DNA of 64,000 nucleotides from Pycnococcus provasolii. Its lineage: Eukaryota; Chlorophyta; Pseudoscourfieldiophyceae; Pseudoscourfieldiales; Pycnococcaceae. The DNA lies in assembly GCA_938743325.2 (NCBI GenBank), contig OW568863.1:558001-622000 (forward strand). Direction: 5' to 3'. The position numbers were made by a program, and so were the translations under genes. This document shows positions 1-8,338 of this stretch, piece by piece. The notes below the pieces were generated by a model. The model had not been told where the DNA came from and searched no databases. It saw nothing but the letters and a program-made list of their open reading frames with translations. How positions within the stretch are numbered: the stretch's first letter is position 1; the number at the start of each line of letters is the position of its first letter.

Positions 1-1319
1 CACTCGCGGCCTGCCGCGCTGACGATAAGGTGGCGGACCGAGTGGGAGAGGTCCCTGGGCTTGTAGTGAACGATGTCTTCATGACTCGCGCGGAGCTCGC
101 CGTGTGTGGGGCGCACGTCCCCCACATGCGAGGCATTGCGACGCTTGATGGGATTGCGACGTCTGTCGTCGCAAGTGGAGGCTTTGTCGACGACACCGAT
201 AATATCGATGAGATGTGGTACACGGGAGAAGGTGGGAACGACACTCTCGGCAATCGGAAGCAAGTGAAAGCTCAGAATCTGACTATGTCTGGAAATCTTG
301 GCTTGAAGCGCGCGGTGGACGAGAAGCGCGCGGTGAGAGTATTCCGGAAGTCGCTGAACCCGGAGTCTGTGATGGGCGAGATATACTCACAAACTGGACA
401 CTACACCCAAAACATAGCGGTGTACACATACGACGGCTTGTATGAGGCCACGGAGATGAGATGGAAGAATGGGAGGGATGGGTATCCGATAGTCCAATTT
501 CGGTTGGTGAGGCGAGGTGGGCAAGTGAAGCTGAGAGAGGCGAGTGGAGGAGCGCGTGCCCCCGTCACACCAGCCGTCGATGGCAAGCATCCATTGGCGA
601 AGGAGGAGCGCGGGCGCACGAACCAAACAGCAAAGCCCACGGCGAAGAGCGCAGGTGCGGGCGCGGGTGCCGGTGCTTCTGCTACATTTGTTGCCACGAC
701 GAGCGTCGCCCCGGTGTCCGCAAACACGAGGTCCGCTGCGGCTCAAGCTCCGGCATGGACTCCACCTCCATCGCTTCAAGCTTTCTTTGCTTCGACGACA
801 CCGAGTCGTAAGGTTGAGCGCAATGCGGGGACATCATCAGCTGCCGCTAGTGGTGGCGCTGGCGCTGGCGCTGGAGTAGGCGTCGGAGGAGATGGAGCTC
901 CGACGCCACCACGGCGAGCATCTGCGCGCAACAGTGGAAAGCGGCACATTAAATACTTCGCGGATGTCGACTCGAGCGATGATGACGAGGAAGAGCGTCG
1001 TGGCGCAGGGCGAAAGAGGTGGCGCGGAACCTCTGACATTCTCGGGCCGTGCACGCCTCCGAAACCTTCGGCACCTCATGCCACCTCGTCCACGCCAAGG
1101 ACCAAGGTGAAGAGCGAGCCCCAGGTTGCGTGCTACGCCTACGCCTCCGACGACGACGATGTGGTGCTTGTCGATCCTCCCAAGCGCGCTCGTGTCGTCG
1201 TGGATTGCACATCCGATGCGGAGGAAGATCACGTCGCTCCGCCTTGCACGCCATCGCATCCACCTAACACGTCGCCACTAATGGCGCCTGCGTGGTCCTC
1301 CAAGGTGCTGGGCTTGTAA
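1..1319 (+). CDS. SRA (YDG) domain protein, 3' part
   Basis: The reading frame is open to the left edge, so the 5' end lies outside the window. The first 150 or so visible residues form an SRA/YDG domain: a GEVPGL entry, the YTGEGGND loop, QNLTMSGNLGL, the basic VRVFR strand and the YTYDGLY motif. SRA domains of UHRF1, ORTH/VIM and SUVH proteins flip out and recognise methylated cytosine, so a nuclear role in reading DNA methylation is likely. The rest is disordered: Ala/Gly and Pro tracts, acidic patches followed by Arg/Lys clusters (possible nuclear signals) and a VKSE SUMO-type site. No RING, PHD or SET domain is visible after the SRA; any such domain would have to lie upstream. Confidence 0.85.
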   Translation, partial: LAACRADDKVADRVGEVPGLVVNDVFMTRAELAVCGAHVPHMRGIATLDGIATSVVASGGFVDDTDNIDEMWYTGEGGNDTLGNRKQVKAQNLTMSGNLGLKRAVDEKRAVRVFRKSLNPESVMGEIYSQTGHYTQNIAVYTYDGLYEATEMRWKNGRDGYPIVQFRLVRRGGQVKLREASGGARAPVTPAVDGKHPLAKEERGRTNQTAKPTAKSAGAGAGAGASATFVATTSVAPVSANTRSAAAQAPAWTPPPSLQAFFASTTPSRKVERNAGTSSAAASGGAGAGAGVGVGGDGAPTPPRRASARNSGKRHIKYFADVDSSDDDEEERRGAGRKRWRGTSDILGPCTPPKPSAPHATSSTPRTKVKSEPQVACYAYASDDDDVVLVDPPKRARVVVDCTSDAEEDHVAPPCTPSHPPNTSPLMAPAWSSKVLGL

Positions 1320-1702
1320 GGAAGTTCGGTGGTACCAGATTGCATCAAATTTGTTACCACGGTAGAGTGTTGGAATGATACAACCAGTTACCACCAGCCC
1401 ACCATGGCCATTTTTGTCTTCAAGTTGTCCCCCTTTTTCACTCGCCGCCGCCGGGGCGCCACTCTCCGATGGCCGTTCGACTTTCGTCCGCCTACGCATC
1501 ACCTCACGCCACTGACGGCGCATGTTGAATTCAACATTCAACATGATGAATGTTGAATACCAAATAGGTGAATTTCCTTCCTCGCATCGCCGAAGGGTTA
1601 GGGTTAGGGTTAGGGTTGGCCTCTGGGTTGTCCTGTTTTCCGTTTTTGCCAGTTTGGGACGGACATTCCCGCTCATCCCGGGTGATCAGGGGCTCTTGGT
1701 CG
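1320..1702. promoter_or_regulatory. Intergenic region with dyads and a telomere-like tract
   Basis: No gene is seen here. The stretch separates the SRA gene from the thioesterase gene. It holds two adjacent dyads at 1523-1558: TGTTGAATTCAACA is a perfect palindrome, and ATTCAACAT/ATGTTGAAT forms a 9-bp stem. It also holds a TTAGGG tract of nearly four units at 1595-1617, about 85 bases before the thioesterase start. Confidence 0.5.
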
Positions 1703-2952
1703 ATGTCGTCTCCCCTTATGATGTCACCCGGTGTCGTGAAGCTGGTGCAGGCTGCCGCGCGTCGATCTGCACGCCGTGCGCGCGCATTCACCATACAACA
1801 CCCGTTCGTCGCGGCGCAAAATCAAAATAATACCGTTGTCAATGACGAAGAACCTACGTCTTCGTCGATGTCGATGTCGATGTCGTGGGCAACCAAAGAC
1901 AGCATAGTATCTTCGTCTTCGACGTCAGCGCCTTCCTCTATCCTGGCGTATTCTCCGCCAGTCATGATCAACCAACCGTACGTACACTATCGCAGTGGGG
2001 ATGGACAACAAGCTGCGCCTTCCACACCGACAATCTCACAGGGACCGGCAATGCACGGCGAAGTCACACAGCATAAGCTCGCCTACGACTTCGTTCCCGA
2101 TGGAGAACGCGCGCCCGCTGATAGACAGGCATGGCAGCGTTATCAAGACAATAGAATGGAGCACGCACAGGCGTGTCTCGTTTTCCTGCACGGTACGCTT
2201 GGATCTACCTCTCGTCACCTATAAACACACAAACAACATGCACTAACTTAACACACTTAATTCAAACAGGACTCGGCGACGAGGGGAAACACTGGGAAGA
2301 CTTTGTGCGCGCATCTCTCGCCGTCGCCGCAGAGACCGCGACGGAAGACAAGCGCGCGTGGCCACAACGCGTCGCCGTCTCACTTCCCACGACCACGCAG
2401 GTGGTGAGGTGGAGCGACGCGCATCTCACGGCGTGGATGCTGCCAAGCCCATTCAGAGCCGACGCCAAGGCGACGTCAACGAATGCGCGCACGCGCGCGG
2501 ACGACGGGCAATGTCTCGCGCGTTCAGTCAGACAGGTTCACGAAATCATACGCGACGTCATTCGCCGACGGAATACCGACGCGTCGCGCGTCATTCTCGG
2601 TGGCTTCTCGCAGGGTGCTGCCATGGCGCTTCTTGCCGCCGCCACGTTCGAGAGCAAGCTCGGCGGTGCCATCTCGCTCTCGGGGTACCTGCCAACCTGG
2701 AGACTTCCCGACTCGCTCAAGCGCGCCATGGACCAGCCGTTGGATATGCAGGTTCTCATGTGCCATGGCGATCACGACGGTGTCATCGCCGTCGAAGCTG
2801 CGCAAATCGCACGCGAGGAGCTGGAGCGGCGCGGCGCGACGGTCGAGAGCCACACGTTCCCGTGGCTTGACCACGCGCCGAACGAGGAGGAGATCGCCAT
2901 AATCGGGCGTTGGCTGACGCAACGCTGGGCGACGAAAGAAAAGAATGTGTAA
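1703..2952 (+). CDS. Acyl-protein thioesterase / carboxylesterase (two exons)
   Basis: The coding parts are 1703-2192 and 2270-2952, giving about 390 residues. The family (Abhydrolase_2, APT/LYPLA) removes palmitate from proteins or hydrolyses lysophospholipids. The join restores LVFLHG-LGDEGKHW, the strand and oxyanion region of the family. The nucleophile is the Ser of GGFSQG, the Asp lies in CHGDHDG and the His in WLDHAPN. The N-terminal 165 residues before the hydrolase fold are unusual. Their first 40 residues are rich in Arg, Ala and Ser and look like an organelle presequence. I start at the ATG at 1703 because the open frame upstream only reads through a telomere-like tract; ATGs at 1718 and 1721 are alternatives. 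Confidence 0.88.
2193..2269 (+). other. Spliceosomal intron in the thioesterase gene
   Basis: The 77-base intron begins GTACGC and ends AAACAG. A near-perfect branch site, CACTAACTTA, begins at 2241, about 25 bases before the acceptor. Removing it joins CTG CAC G|GA CTC GGC and restores the conserved LHGLGD motif, which supports the exact borders. Confidence 0.92.
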
Positions 2953-3052
2953 ATTTAAAACAACAGTGTATGTATGACAGTAAGAAAAAACTTCATTATC
3001 ATCGAGGTGTGCAAGACCAGACCTGTCTGTGTGCAAAGTCAAGGTGGTAAAA

Positions 3053-3121
3053 TTTGGTCGGGGGAGAGATGTGAAAAGTGATAGTGAAAAGTTATCACCC
3101 CGACCTATCACCCCGACCAAA
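3053..3121. repeat. Inverted repeat after the thioesterase gene
   Basis: An 11-base arm TTTGGTCGGGG (3053-3063) is repeated inverted at 3111-3121 with a 47-base spacer. The right side also contains a 13-base tandem unit (ATCACCCCGACC at 3094 and at 3107). It could be a 3'-end hairpin or a very short MITE remnant. Confidence 0.5.
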
Positions 3122-3162
3122 CGCTAACGCCCATCCCTGATCCCCATCAGCCGCCTGGCCTT

Positions 3163-3369
3163 ATGAACTTGAGCCGTTTTTTCCTCCAGCTTTCCACGTG
3201 GCTGGCCCATTGCTATCCAGACATGTCGCCGCGCTCCGCGTCGTCGCCGCCTGCGTATTTTTCACGCGAACCGGTGTACGTCCTGGACGCCGTGCGCACG
3301 CCCGTCGGCCGAGCGCGATCAGGCGCACTCGCAAAGGTGCACCCGTGCGACCTCGGCGCCTGGGAGTAG
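3163..3369 (+). pseudogene. Orphan thiolase 5' fragment
   Basis: The 68-residue frame ends VYVLDAVRTPVGRARSGALA then KVHPCDLGA. This is the N-terminal strand and first loop of acetyl-CoA acetyltransferases and 3-ketoacyl-CoA thiolases (usually about 390 residues). The front looks like a targeting leader. The next 190 bases hold nothing like the rest of a thiolase, and a minus-strand gene begins at 3559. The active-site Cys, His and second Cys regions are all absent. It is either a truncated relic or a first exon whose partners were lost. A GT...AG pair (GTAGATAAC to AAACAG, 3373-3406) could be read as a 34-base intron, but the frame beyond shows no thiolase motif. Confidence 0.6.
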
Positions 3370-3558
3370 ATAACACAAGACAACACAGACAAACAGGTGG
3401 CGTGACCCAATACGACGGGATGCATTTGCGAACACAATTGAAGTTCTTACCAAGCTTGTTTGTTTGTTCAATTCATTTGTTTTTCAATTGTTAGTTGTTG
3501 TACAGTACATTGGGTAGTCCTTATTTACATACATGGTGGATATCACACAAAAACATAA

Positions 3559-5622
3559 TTATATATAAAAAGAGGCGGCGTGTTCAACAATTTTTCGCAC
3601 TTCTGGATTAGAGGCAATGCGTCGAAAGTCTGCGGCATTGCAGGCAAGGCACTGCGCATCGAGGACGCACTCTACCGATGCCGTGCGCACCGCCAACCTA
3701 CTACCTTTCGGATGGAGCAATGCAAGTTCACCGAAGAAGGATCCACGCTCGAGGTGCGCAATTGGTATCGGCTTGCCAGTGTGCATATCATCCGCGTCCG
3801 AAGAGCCACCGATCGCCCGTATTTTCAGAGGTTCGCGTGTGACGACGAAGCGCCCTTTTTCAATGATAAAGAAGGCTGCACTCTCATCTGGAGGATCGCC
3901 TTGATCCCACAGCTTTGTATTTGCGCGAAACGAGCGGTGGAAAAGAGCATCGGCGAGTGCGGCTCGTTGCAGATTTGGCCACGATATCGTAAGCAGCACA
4001 TGCTGCTTCAGGAACGAGTCGCTCAGGTCGCGCTTTATCTGAATGCGTTCGCGGCAGACCGCCTCGAATATCTCCTCGCTCAAGCTCCACACCTTGGCAC
4101 CGCGCGCTCCAGCGCGCACTGTCGCATCGCGAGTGACGTGGTGCATCAAGCTTTGCTCACCGACGCACTTCCCGGGAAGGCAGCGAAATACAGCCATTTC
4201 CTCGTCACCCGAACCGACAATCACATCGAGCTCGCCAGCTTCAACAACGTACATGGTCGTTCCCATGTCGCCTTTACGTATGAGATCCTCACCGCTCTTC
4301 ACCAACCTTCTCTCCATCAAGCTCACCGCGCCGCGCCTCAGCTCGTCAGGAACGTCCGCGAATGCGACACTCGTCCGCAGCGCCGCGGTGAGCCGATCGA
4401 TTCGCTGCTCGCCAACGGGGCGATGAACTCCTGCGGGGGCGGGGGCGGAGAGCATCGCAGTCAGCTTCGATTTCGTCATGTCGTCTGCAATAATCAGCTT
4501 GTCGTCGACGTACTGGCTCTTCGCCTTCTGGTAGGCGCGCGCGTGGTCGATGAGCCTTTGGCGCACGCGTCTGCCGCCCGGTCCGGAGAGCAGTGCGGAA
4601 AAGCGCTGTGCACCGAGTGAGGCGAGGATAACGTCCGTCTTAGCGTAAACGGACGCGCCTCGCTTGTCGCCGTGCAGCAGACTGCGCTCTCCGAAGAAAC
4701 CGCCAGGTCCGTACGATGCTACTTTCTCGGGCAATCTCCCACCAGCCTCCAGCAGTGCGTAGCACTCGCCATCCTCAACGATGAACATGCGGTCGCCATC
4801 GTCGCCCTGCTTGATGATGATGTCACCGGCGCCGAAGTTGACGCGCTCGAGGCTGTCCGCAATGAAGTGCATTTCGAATGACTGCAGCACCGAGAAGGCT
4901 GGAATGTTGGCGATGCGGCTTGCCCACAGCTCGCGCTTCACGCGCACGACGTCCGCAGCGTGCTCGAGAAATACCGACCGCTCGAGCGCCCACAGCCGCG
5001 TGGCGGTGACGCACCGGACGGTGGCAGCCCGCGCCTCACCAGAGACGAGCGCCATTTCTCCGAACACAGCATTGCGTTCGAGTCGGAATACTGCCACGCC
5101 GTTTACTTCCACGTCCAGTTCCCCGCTCTCCACGAGGTAGCACGCGTCGTCGTGCTCGCCCTGCCTCATCACCACAGTTCGCGGCCGCAACGGTGTGTAC
5201 GTGAGGCTCTTGGCAAGTCGGTACGCGATATTCGTCGGAAGTTCCTTGAAGAGGTGGTGCTTCTTCAGCAGCTCTTGCAGACGTCCCATGTCCTTACCAG
5301 TTGGGTGGTCGCCTGCTTTCAGGTGCGAAGACGACGCACTGTCTTCATCTTCGTAATCTTCGTCTTCATAGTAAGCGTCGTCGTCGTCGTACTCCTCCTC
5401 CTCCACTTCCACCTCGTCTTCATCTTCATCTTCATCATCTTCATACTCGTCGTCATAATACACCTCCTCGTCGTCGTCATCTTCATATTCATCATCATAG
5501 GAGGAGTCGCGGTGATGCTGCTGCGTTCTTCTTGAAGTTGTTGTTTTCTTCTTCAAGAGGTCAACTTGAGGCCTACTAGGACGACGACTACCACCACGAC
5601 TAAGCGCTACGGCAGCACCCAT
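3559..5622 (-). CDS. Protein with four tandem cyclic-nucleotide-binding domains
   Basis: The protein has 687 residues: a short basic leader, a very acidic Asp/Glu/Tyr segment (about 42-95), then four CNB folds at about 120-225, 240-350, 415-530 and 545-680. Each has a phosphate-binding cassette: FGEMAL with ARAAT, FGERSL with KRGAS, VGEQSL with TRDAT and FGELAL with SRLAV. The phosphate-binding Arg is therefore kept in all four. Four CNB domains in a row is the arrangement of apicomplexan and alveolate cGMP-dependent kinases, but no kinase domain follows. Its partner is unknown. It may be a stand-alone regulatory subunit or a cyclic-nucleotide sensor. Gly2 is present but the MGAAVA context is a poor N-myristoylation site. 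Confidence 0.85.
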   Translation of the reverse strand: MGAAVALSRGGSRRPSRPQVDLLKKKTTTSRRTQQHHRDSSYDDEYEDDDDEEVYYDDEYEDDEDEDEDEVEVEEEEYDDDDAYYEDEDYEDEDSASSSHLKAGDHPTGKDMGRLQELLKKHHLFKELPTNIAYRLAKSLTYTPLRPRTVVMRQGEHDDACYLVESGELDVEVNGVAVFRLERNAVFGEMALVSGEARAATVRCVTATRLWALERSVFLEHAADVVRVKRELWASRIANIPAFSVLQSFEMHFIADSLERVNFGAGDIIIKQGDDGDRMFIVEDGECYALLEAGGRLPEKVASYGPGGFFGERSLLHGDKRGASVYAKTDVILASLGAQRFSALLSGPGGRRVRQRLIDHARAYQKAKSQYVDDKLIIADDMTKSKLTAMLSAPAPAGVHRPVGEQRIDRLTAALRTSVAFADVPDELRRGAVSLMERRLVKSGEDLIRKGDMGTTMYVVEAGELDVIVGSGDEEMAVFRCLPGKCVGEQSLMHHVTRDATVRAGARGAKVWSLSEEIFEAVCRERIQIKRDLSDSFLKQHVLLTISWPNLQRAALADALFHRSFRANTKLWDQGDPPDESAAFFIIEKGRFVVTREPLKIRAIGGSSDADDMHTGKPIPIAHLERGSFFGELALLHPKGSRLAVRTASVECVLDAQCLACNAADFRRIASNPEVRKIVEHAASFYI

Positions 5623-6007
5623 ATATTTATGAAGAAGTCTTCATGCGTTCAAACGAGTTGACATGAACGTGAACGTGCCGAGCCGAATGACTCTGGACAC
5701 ACGACACGAATCCACCAGGTGACAGGTTGGTGGAGTTTGGTTCACCCAGATTTGTCGTGAACACGCACATGACGAACGTGCAGTACAACTTGTACGCACT
5801 TTCGTGATGCCATCCATGACGTTGCCCATCACGTTCACCATCACGTTCACCAGCGCTAAACGTTCACTGCTCCGCCTTTCTTTGCTCCACTTTCCACCGC
5901 CTGCTTCCACCGCGCGCCATTCCACCGAGTCCTCATCCGGCGTCATTCTTGCCGCCTGAGACTTGAGAGCGCAGATCAGTACTGGATACCGCACACGTGT
6001 GTGGATC
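5623..6007. promoter_or_regulatory. Divergent intergenic region
   Basis: This lies between the divergent CNB gene and the small membrane-protein gene and presumably serves both promoters. It carries repeated ACGTTCAC/GAACGT words (near 5660 and 5818-5870) and an A/T-rich ATATATTTAT just upstream of the CNB start. No other coding sequence is supported. Confidence 0.4.
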
Positions 6008-6226
6008 ATGTTCATGCCGACGACAAACAACAACGCGAACCGTGCTGCTGCTGCACAGGCGCACGCGAGACAGAACAACAAGAACGCCGTTCTAACTCAC
6101 GTCCTCGCAAGTTACGCAAGTAGTCCGTGGACAACGTCCGCGGTTCTTCTCGTTTTAGGAGGGATCCTTTACGGCCTGCGCGAGTTCGTTGGCGGGCGCA
6201 GTGCGGCAGCCATGCCGAGAATATGA
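6008..6226 (+). CDS. Small tail-anchored membrane protein, RAMP4/SERP-like
   Basis: About 72 residues. An Asn/Ala-rich, weakly basic front half is followed by SSPWTTSAVLLVLGGILYGL, one membrane span near the C-terminus, and a short tail. The size, the Pro-Trp before the span and the tail-anchored layout resemble RAMP4/SERP proteins of the ER translocon, which stabilise nascent membrane proteins. The match rests on layout rather than identity, so it is tentative. I start at the ATG at 6008 (6014 is an alternative); the frame upstream has only a TTG. Confidence 0.5.
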   Translation: MFMPTTNNNANRAAAAQAHARQNNKNAVLTHVLASYASSPWTTSAVLLVLGGILYGLREFVGGRSAAAMPRI

Positions 6227-6285
6227 CGACTAAGATCGCAGTGTTGTACTATATTACTGTAAAGACACGATTTCTTTATCGCGTG

Positions 6286-7506
6286 CTAATCGTGGTGTCT
6301 CGCGACGACGTGGTTGTACAGCATGACGGCCCAAACGTCGGGCACGCCGGGGTTGCAGAAGTGCGTGCAGTCAGCCGTGTTCATGTTGCGCTTCTTGCGG
6401 TGTAGCAGCGCGAACGCGGTGCTCGCCCAGATGGGCAGTACGGGCGCGGATAGCTCGCGCATCGCCTCGTTGGCGACGTCGTTACGCCAGTTGCCCTTGA
6501 CCATTAGCGCACGGCTTTGCATTCGACACGGCTTCTTCTTCGCGTTTGATGCGTAGTTGCCGTCACGCGTCGCGAAGTGCTGCGCGCTGCTTTCTCGCCA
6601 GATGAGCGTCGGCTTCGACTTTGTGCTCCGGTACCACATGCCGATCGTCTTTAGAGCGGCGTTTAACTTCGCAGGACTGTTCGCCCAGACGCCGTAGTTG
6701 GTGAAGACGATGTCGTTCGGCGACACGTACGTCTCGAGGAAGCGAACCATGTTGCGTCCGTTTGGAATCCAGTCGATCGTCTCGCCGGTCATCACGTGGC
6801 ACACGCGTCCTTTCGACGGCGCCTTGAGGTGTGCACAGTCCATGTACGGCGTCGGCTTGTCCGGCTTTGCAGCTCCTAGCTTCTGCAGAGGCTTTCGCAC
6901 GCCAACTACGGCGCCTGCGCGCCACAGAAGGCACTGCATGGCGATGGCGTTCTGCCACATCAGCGAGTCTCCAATCATCCAAAGCGCTCGATCGCCGAGT
7001 GCGCGCGCGAAGACGGCGCCGTCGATAGGCGCAAGCGTGCACCCGTTTGGCTTCCACGCGTGCCCGAGCTGTGTTTCGATTGCTTTGTGTATGCACGTGT
7101 ATCTCGCTCCCTTGACGCCTTCCCTGCTCCTGGCCATGAACGGGCAGTTCTCGTCATACAGACGCGCCGGTTTCGCTCGCGGCTTAACGTAGGTGCCATC
7201 CATGGACGAGACGTTGTTCCGATTGCCGCCCGTCGCAAAGCACGCGCCTGGCTCGGTTGGCGACGCGGCATCGCACACGACGCCGTGGCAGGGCAGCGCG
7301 CCGTGCGCGATATGCACAAGGCTGGCAACGCAACAGCACATCGCCCCGGCCACACGCCAAACTTCGTTTGTATGTGTTCTCCTTCTCCGTCGCATCCTCA
7401 CGAGGCTGCTGCCATGACGTTTGGCGCTTGCGCCGCTAACCTGCACCGCGCGTAGACGTTCGCATGTGTCAGAAGCGTCTTCTAACAAGCCATCAACGTA
7501 TCGCAT
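6286..7506 (-). CDS. TBL/PMR5-type O-acetyltransferase (PC-esterase family)
   Basis: The protein has up to 406 residues. It carries the GDS motif in WMIGDSLMWQN with the catalytic Ser, and near the C-terminus DCTHFCNPGVPDVW with the Asp-x-x-His pair. These are the two diagnostic motifs of plant trichome-birefringence-like polysaccharide O-acetyltransferases, which act in the Golgi on cell-wall glycans. A hydrophobic stretch (VAGAMCCCVASLVHIAHG) follows an Arg cluster and would be the type II signal anchor. The second ATG at 7395 places this anchor at the N-terminus and may be the true start. Many Cys and Trp residues fit a lumenal enzyme. In an alga the acceptor glycan cannot be guessed. Confidence 0.85.
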   Translation of the reverse strand: MRYVDGLLEDASDTCERLRAVQVSGASAKRHGSSLVRMRRRRRTHTNEVWRVAGAMCCCVASLVHIAHGALPCHGVVCDAASPTEPGACFATGGNRNNVSSMDGTYVKPRAKPARLYDENCPFMARSREGVKGARYTCIHKAIETQLGHAWKPNGCTLAPIDGAVFARALGDRALWMIGDSLMWQNAIAMQCLLWRAGAVVGVRKPLQKLGAAKPDKPTPYMDCAHLKAPSKGRVCHVMTGETIDWIPNGRNMVRFLETYVSPNDIVFTNYGVWANSPAKLNAALKTIGMWYRSTKSKPTLIWRESSAQHFATRDGNYASNAKKKPCRMQSRALMVKGNWRNDVANEAMRELSAPVLPIWASTAFALLHRKKRNMNTADCTHFCNPGVPDVWAVMLYNHVVARHHD

Positions 7507-8338
7507 CAGTGCTCAGTACTCAGCTGAGCACGTACCGGTACTGTACGAGGCCAACCAGTACCAGTACACTGGTACGCGCGCGCTGCCTGATAAAGATTGT
7601 CAGCTTGTGTCAAGTCTGTTCAAGGTACAGGTATAGGTCGGATGATGATATGGAGGTGGCGCAGCGAATACTAATGGCGGTGCTCAAGCGACCAAGTTCA
7701 GAAATCAGTACCCGGTAGACTAAGAAGGACAACACACGCACGTGACGAGCTTCCAAGTCGCAAGTTGGCGGCCGGTCTTGCATCACGTTGATTCACGTGG
7801 TCAAGAGACGAGCCGTTGTGTTTGTCCGCTGATTCACGTGGTCAAGAGACGTACTTCATGGACCTTAAAATACCAGTCGTTGTTCGTTGTTAGCCAGCCA
7901 CGGCTAACACGGCTTAAGCATTCACCATGGACGGCTTAAGCAGATCTCCGGAGACTCCACCAACGCATCTGCCGGCGCCTCGTCGTCCTCGTCAACTGCT
8001 GTCAACTGAGGAGTCAAACAAACACACGTTTCTACGATAATCAAGCTGCTCTCCCGCTTCATCTCCGCATCTATCTCACTCTCACTCTCTCTTGCCTGAG
8101 CTTGCTCTTGCATTGCGCTCCATTGCGCTGCTCTGCGCTGCGCTGCTCTGCGCTGCGCTGCCGGCCCACTGCTCTACGGAGTGAGTGAGTGAGTGAGTGA
8201 ATCAATAAGTTCCTAGGAGCGAGCGATCCTTAAAGCTCATATCTCTTAAGGTTTATACCTTTCGTCTCGTCTCGTCTCGTGTTTGTCGTGGGTGACTTTC
8301 TACCCAGGAGTCATTTTCTCGTTGGTTTGTGCTTGTGC
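7507..8338. promoter_or_regulatory. Divergent promoter region with GTAC dyads, G-boxes and microsatellites
   Basis: This lies between the TBL gene and the SH3BGRL-like gene. GTACCGGTAC at 7532 is a palindrome, and GTACCAGT/ACTGGTAC (7558-7575) forms an 8-bp stem. Three CACGTG G-boxes lie at 7739, 7794 and 7835. The last two are inside a 22-base direct repeat (7789-7810 and 7830-7851). Farther right are simple repeats: TGCGC/TGCTC words near 8115-8160, GAGT near 8181 and CGTCT near 8265. Confidence 0.5.

Noticed and set aside
5301-5579. His/Arg-rich plus-strand ORF
   Set aside because: Complement of the Asp/Glu codon run at the N-terminus of the four-CNB protein.
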